A stretch of DNA of 51,910 nt, taken from contig CBFIIU010000015.1 in assembly GCA_965662735.1 (NCBI GenBank), positions 1 through 51,910 of the forward strand, in the 5' to 3' direction. Under the pieces are notes generated by a model that was given only the letters and a program-made list of their open reading frames with translations, had not been told where the DNA came from and searched no databases. Shown piece by piece: positions 50,701 to 51,910 of the stretch. Each line of letters starts with the position of its first letter. Positions within the stretch are counted from its first letter, which is position 1. The position numbers and the translations under genes were made by a program. The stretch comes from JAYODZ01 sp965662735 (GTDB taxonomy: Bacteria > Pseudomonadota > Alphaproteobacteria > RS24).

Positions 50701-51816
50701 TTATAACTCCCCGTCATGCGCATCTGGCGCCGCGTCGTCCTCGCGCGCTTTGTCATCCCCGCGCGCTTTGTTATTCGCTTGCTGGCCGAGCCGTAATTGC
50801 TGGCTATCGCGATGATTATAGGCGCGGACAATGCGCGTCACCAAATCGTGGCGAACCACATCTTCTTCGCCGAAGTGAACAATACCAACACCGCGCACTT
50901 TCGGCAAAATATCCAGCGCATCGCGCAAGCCCGACTTTGCCCCAAAGGGAAGATCGATCTGACTGGGGTCCCCGGTAATCGCCATGCGACTATTTTCACC
51001 GATCCGCGTCAGAAACATTTTCATTTGCACAGCCGTCGCGTTTTGAGCTTCATCCAGAATGACAAATGCATTGCGCAAGGTGCGTCCGCGCATAAATGCA
51101 AGGGGCGCAATCTCAATCTCACCGGACTCTAAACTACGGGCCACTTGCGGGCCGGGTAGCATGTCATACAAGGCATCATATAAGGGCCGCAAATAAGGAT
51201 CGACTTTCTCGCGCATATCACCCGGCAGAAAGCCGAGGCGCTCACCCGCCTCGACCGCGGGGCGCGACAGAATAATCCGCTCAACACTGCCCGCACTCAT
51301 TGCCGCTGCTGCTGCCGCCACAGCAAGGTAGGTTTTGCCGGTTCCCGCGGGTCCGGTGGCGACGGTTAATTCATGATTAAGCAGCGCCTCCATATACAGC
51401 GCCTGATTGGGCGACCGGGGCAAAATTTCGCGCTTATTGGTGCGCAGGCTCGGGCCTTGCATGCGCGCAGTACGGGCTTTGGGCTTATTACCGGTGGCGC
51501 CACTCATGCGCACGGCACCATCCACATCGCCGCGCGCTAGGCTTGCGCCAGAGCGCAGACGCTCATACAGGCCCAGCAACACTTCACCGGCCCGCGAACA
51601 GTCACTCGGCGTGCCCTCGACCACCACGCGATTGCCGCGATTGGCGATCGAGACACCCAAGAGCTCCTCAATCCGCAAAAGGTTCTCGCCTTGCGCGCCG
51701 TATAATTCGACGAGCAGCCGATTATCTTCAAAATCTAGGGTGAGAGGGGAAGCCGATTGCGGCGAAATTGATGGGGCGACCTCGAGGTCGCTGGCAAAAG
51801 ATCTATTGGATCCCAC
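50701..51816 (-). CDS. PhoH-like ATPase (YbeZ)
   Basis: 371 residues. A KH-like N-terminal region (LLRIEELLGVSIANRGNRVVVEG) precedes a P-loop ATPase: Walker A TGPAGTGKTYLAVAAAA, Walker B NAFVILDEAQNATAVQMKM, then GDPSQIDLPFGAKSGL. The start is GTG 51816 with AGGA six bases upstream. PhoH-like proteins pair with YbeY in RNA metabolism. The C-terminal tail holds an 18-nt repeat encoding KARGDD and KAREDD. The region to the right end holds nothing further that I can assign. Confidence 0.93.
   Translation of the reverse strand: MGSNRSFASDLEVAPSISPQSASPLTLDFEDNRLLVELYGAQGENLLRIEELLGVSIANRGNRVVVEGTPSDCSRAGEVLLGLYERLRSGASLARGDVDGAVRMSGATGNKPKARTARMQGPSLRTNKREILPRSPNQALYMEALLNHELTVATGPAGTGKTYLAVAAAAAAMSAGSVERIILSRPAVEAGERLGFLPGDMREKVDPYLRPLYDALYDMLPGPQVARSLESGEIEIAPLAFMRGRTLRNAFVILDEAQNATAVQMKMFLTRIGENSRMAITGDPSQIDLPFGAKSGLRDALDILPKVRGVGIVHFGEEDVVRHDLVTRIVRAYNHRDSQQLRLGQQANNKARGDDKAREDDAAPDAHDGEL
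50743..50770. repeat. 18-nt period repeat in the phoH tail
   Basis: GCGCGCTTTG at 50743-50752 recurs at 50761-50770, an 18-base period equal to six codons. It encodes the charged units KARGDD and KAREDD in the disordered C-terminal tail, so the frame is preserved. Confidence 0.7.
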
Positions 51817-51910
51817 GCATATCCTCGCTGATAAAGTCAGACTTATGATCGATCAAAATTCTCATGTTTAATTACTATGTTGGGTTTTGCCGGGAATGGC
51901 AAGGGGCTTA

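Noticed and set aside
1..51910. CRISPR arrays, insertion sequences, prophage or rRNA genes
   Set aside because: I saw no spaced direct repeats of CRISPR type, no transposase or integrase motifs and no rRNA-like sequence. Gene order is that of a stable core region.

Overview
The window is a mid-GC alphaproteobacterial chromosome segment, almost wholly coding. Three things point to Alphaproteobacteria: the gene order around dnaA (gyrB-recF-dnaN-dnaA, rpsT, enoyl-CoA hydratase, mutM, divergent ubiE-ubiB-coaBC-dut); the block phoH-ybeY-corC-lnt-XRE-metK-trmB followed by rimP-nusA-ylxR-infB-rbfA-truB-rpsO-pnp; and the lineage markers RegB/RegA with a SCO/SenC protein, MmcB and the iron regulator Irr. 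I cannot name a genus. Seven runs of N mark assembly gaps. One, inside the RND exporter gene, is flanked by an identical 77-bp duplication and is best read as two overlapping contig ends left unmerged, which suggests a short-read or metagenome assembly.

Layout. 1-2.9 kb: a cut-off saccharopine-dehydrogenase-like oxidoreductase, an MFS transporter and a HAD hydrolase. 3.0-6.5 kb: an RND exporter and divergent mmcB. 6.5-10 kb: redox regulators regA and regB, an ankyrin-repeat secreted protein with a 12-nt minisatellite, and a divergent SCO copper chaperone. 9.9-19.5 kb: a PBP1A-type enzyme, then gyrB, recF, dnaN, dnaA, a rhodanese, a non-coding candidate origin region and rpsT. 19.7-24.2 kb: enoyl-CoA hydratase, a small secreted protein and mutM, divergent from ubiE-ubiB. 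24.3-28.4 kb: coaBC-dut-rrf2-cysK-hesA, tightly packed. 28.4-30.0 kb: a 2-hydroxyacid dehydrogenase and a divergent SH3-domain protein. 30.1-33.1 kb: the iron/peroxide module irr and rubrerythrin - Fe-S CCG protein - DUF3501. 33.3-37.3 kb: fabA-fabB convergent with pnp. 37.6-44.7 kb: the translation/transcription factor operon. 45.1-51.8 kb: trmB, metK, an XRE regulator, lnt, corC, ybeY and phoH.

Most of the window is core information processing. The most interesting part is the Irr module. A perfect 7+7 iron-control-element palindrome lies 4 bp upstream of a near-consensus sigma70 promoter driving rubrerythrin, an HdrB/GlpC-like Fe-S protein and the uncharacterised DUF3501 protein, with a second unassigned palindrome just after the predicted transcription start. 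A second clear regulatory case is metK, where a near-palindromic operator covers the predicted -10 element. Short tandem duplications (12-25 bp) recur at gene edges.

Limits: no database search was possible. Families were recognised from motifs and gene order. Start codons were chosen from Shine-Dalgarno sequences and the usual family N-termini. Genes containing N runs have uncertain lengths.
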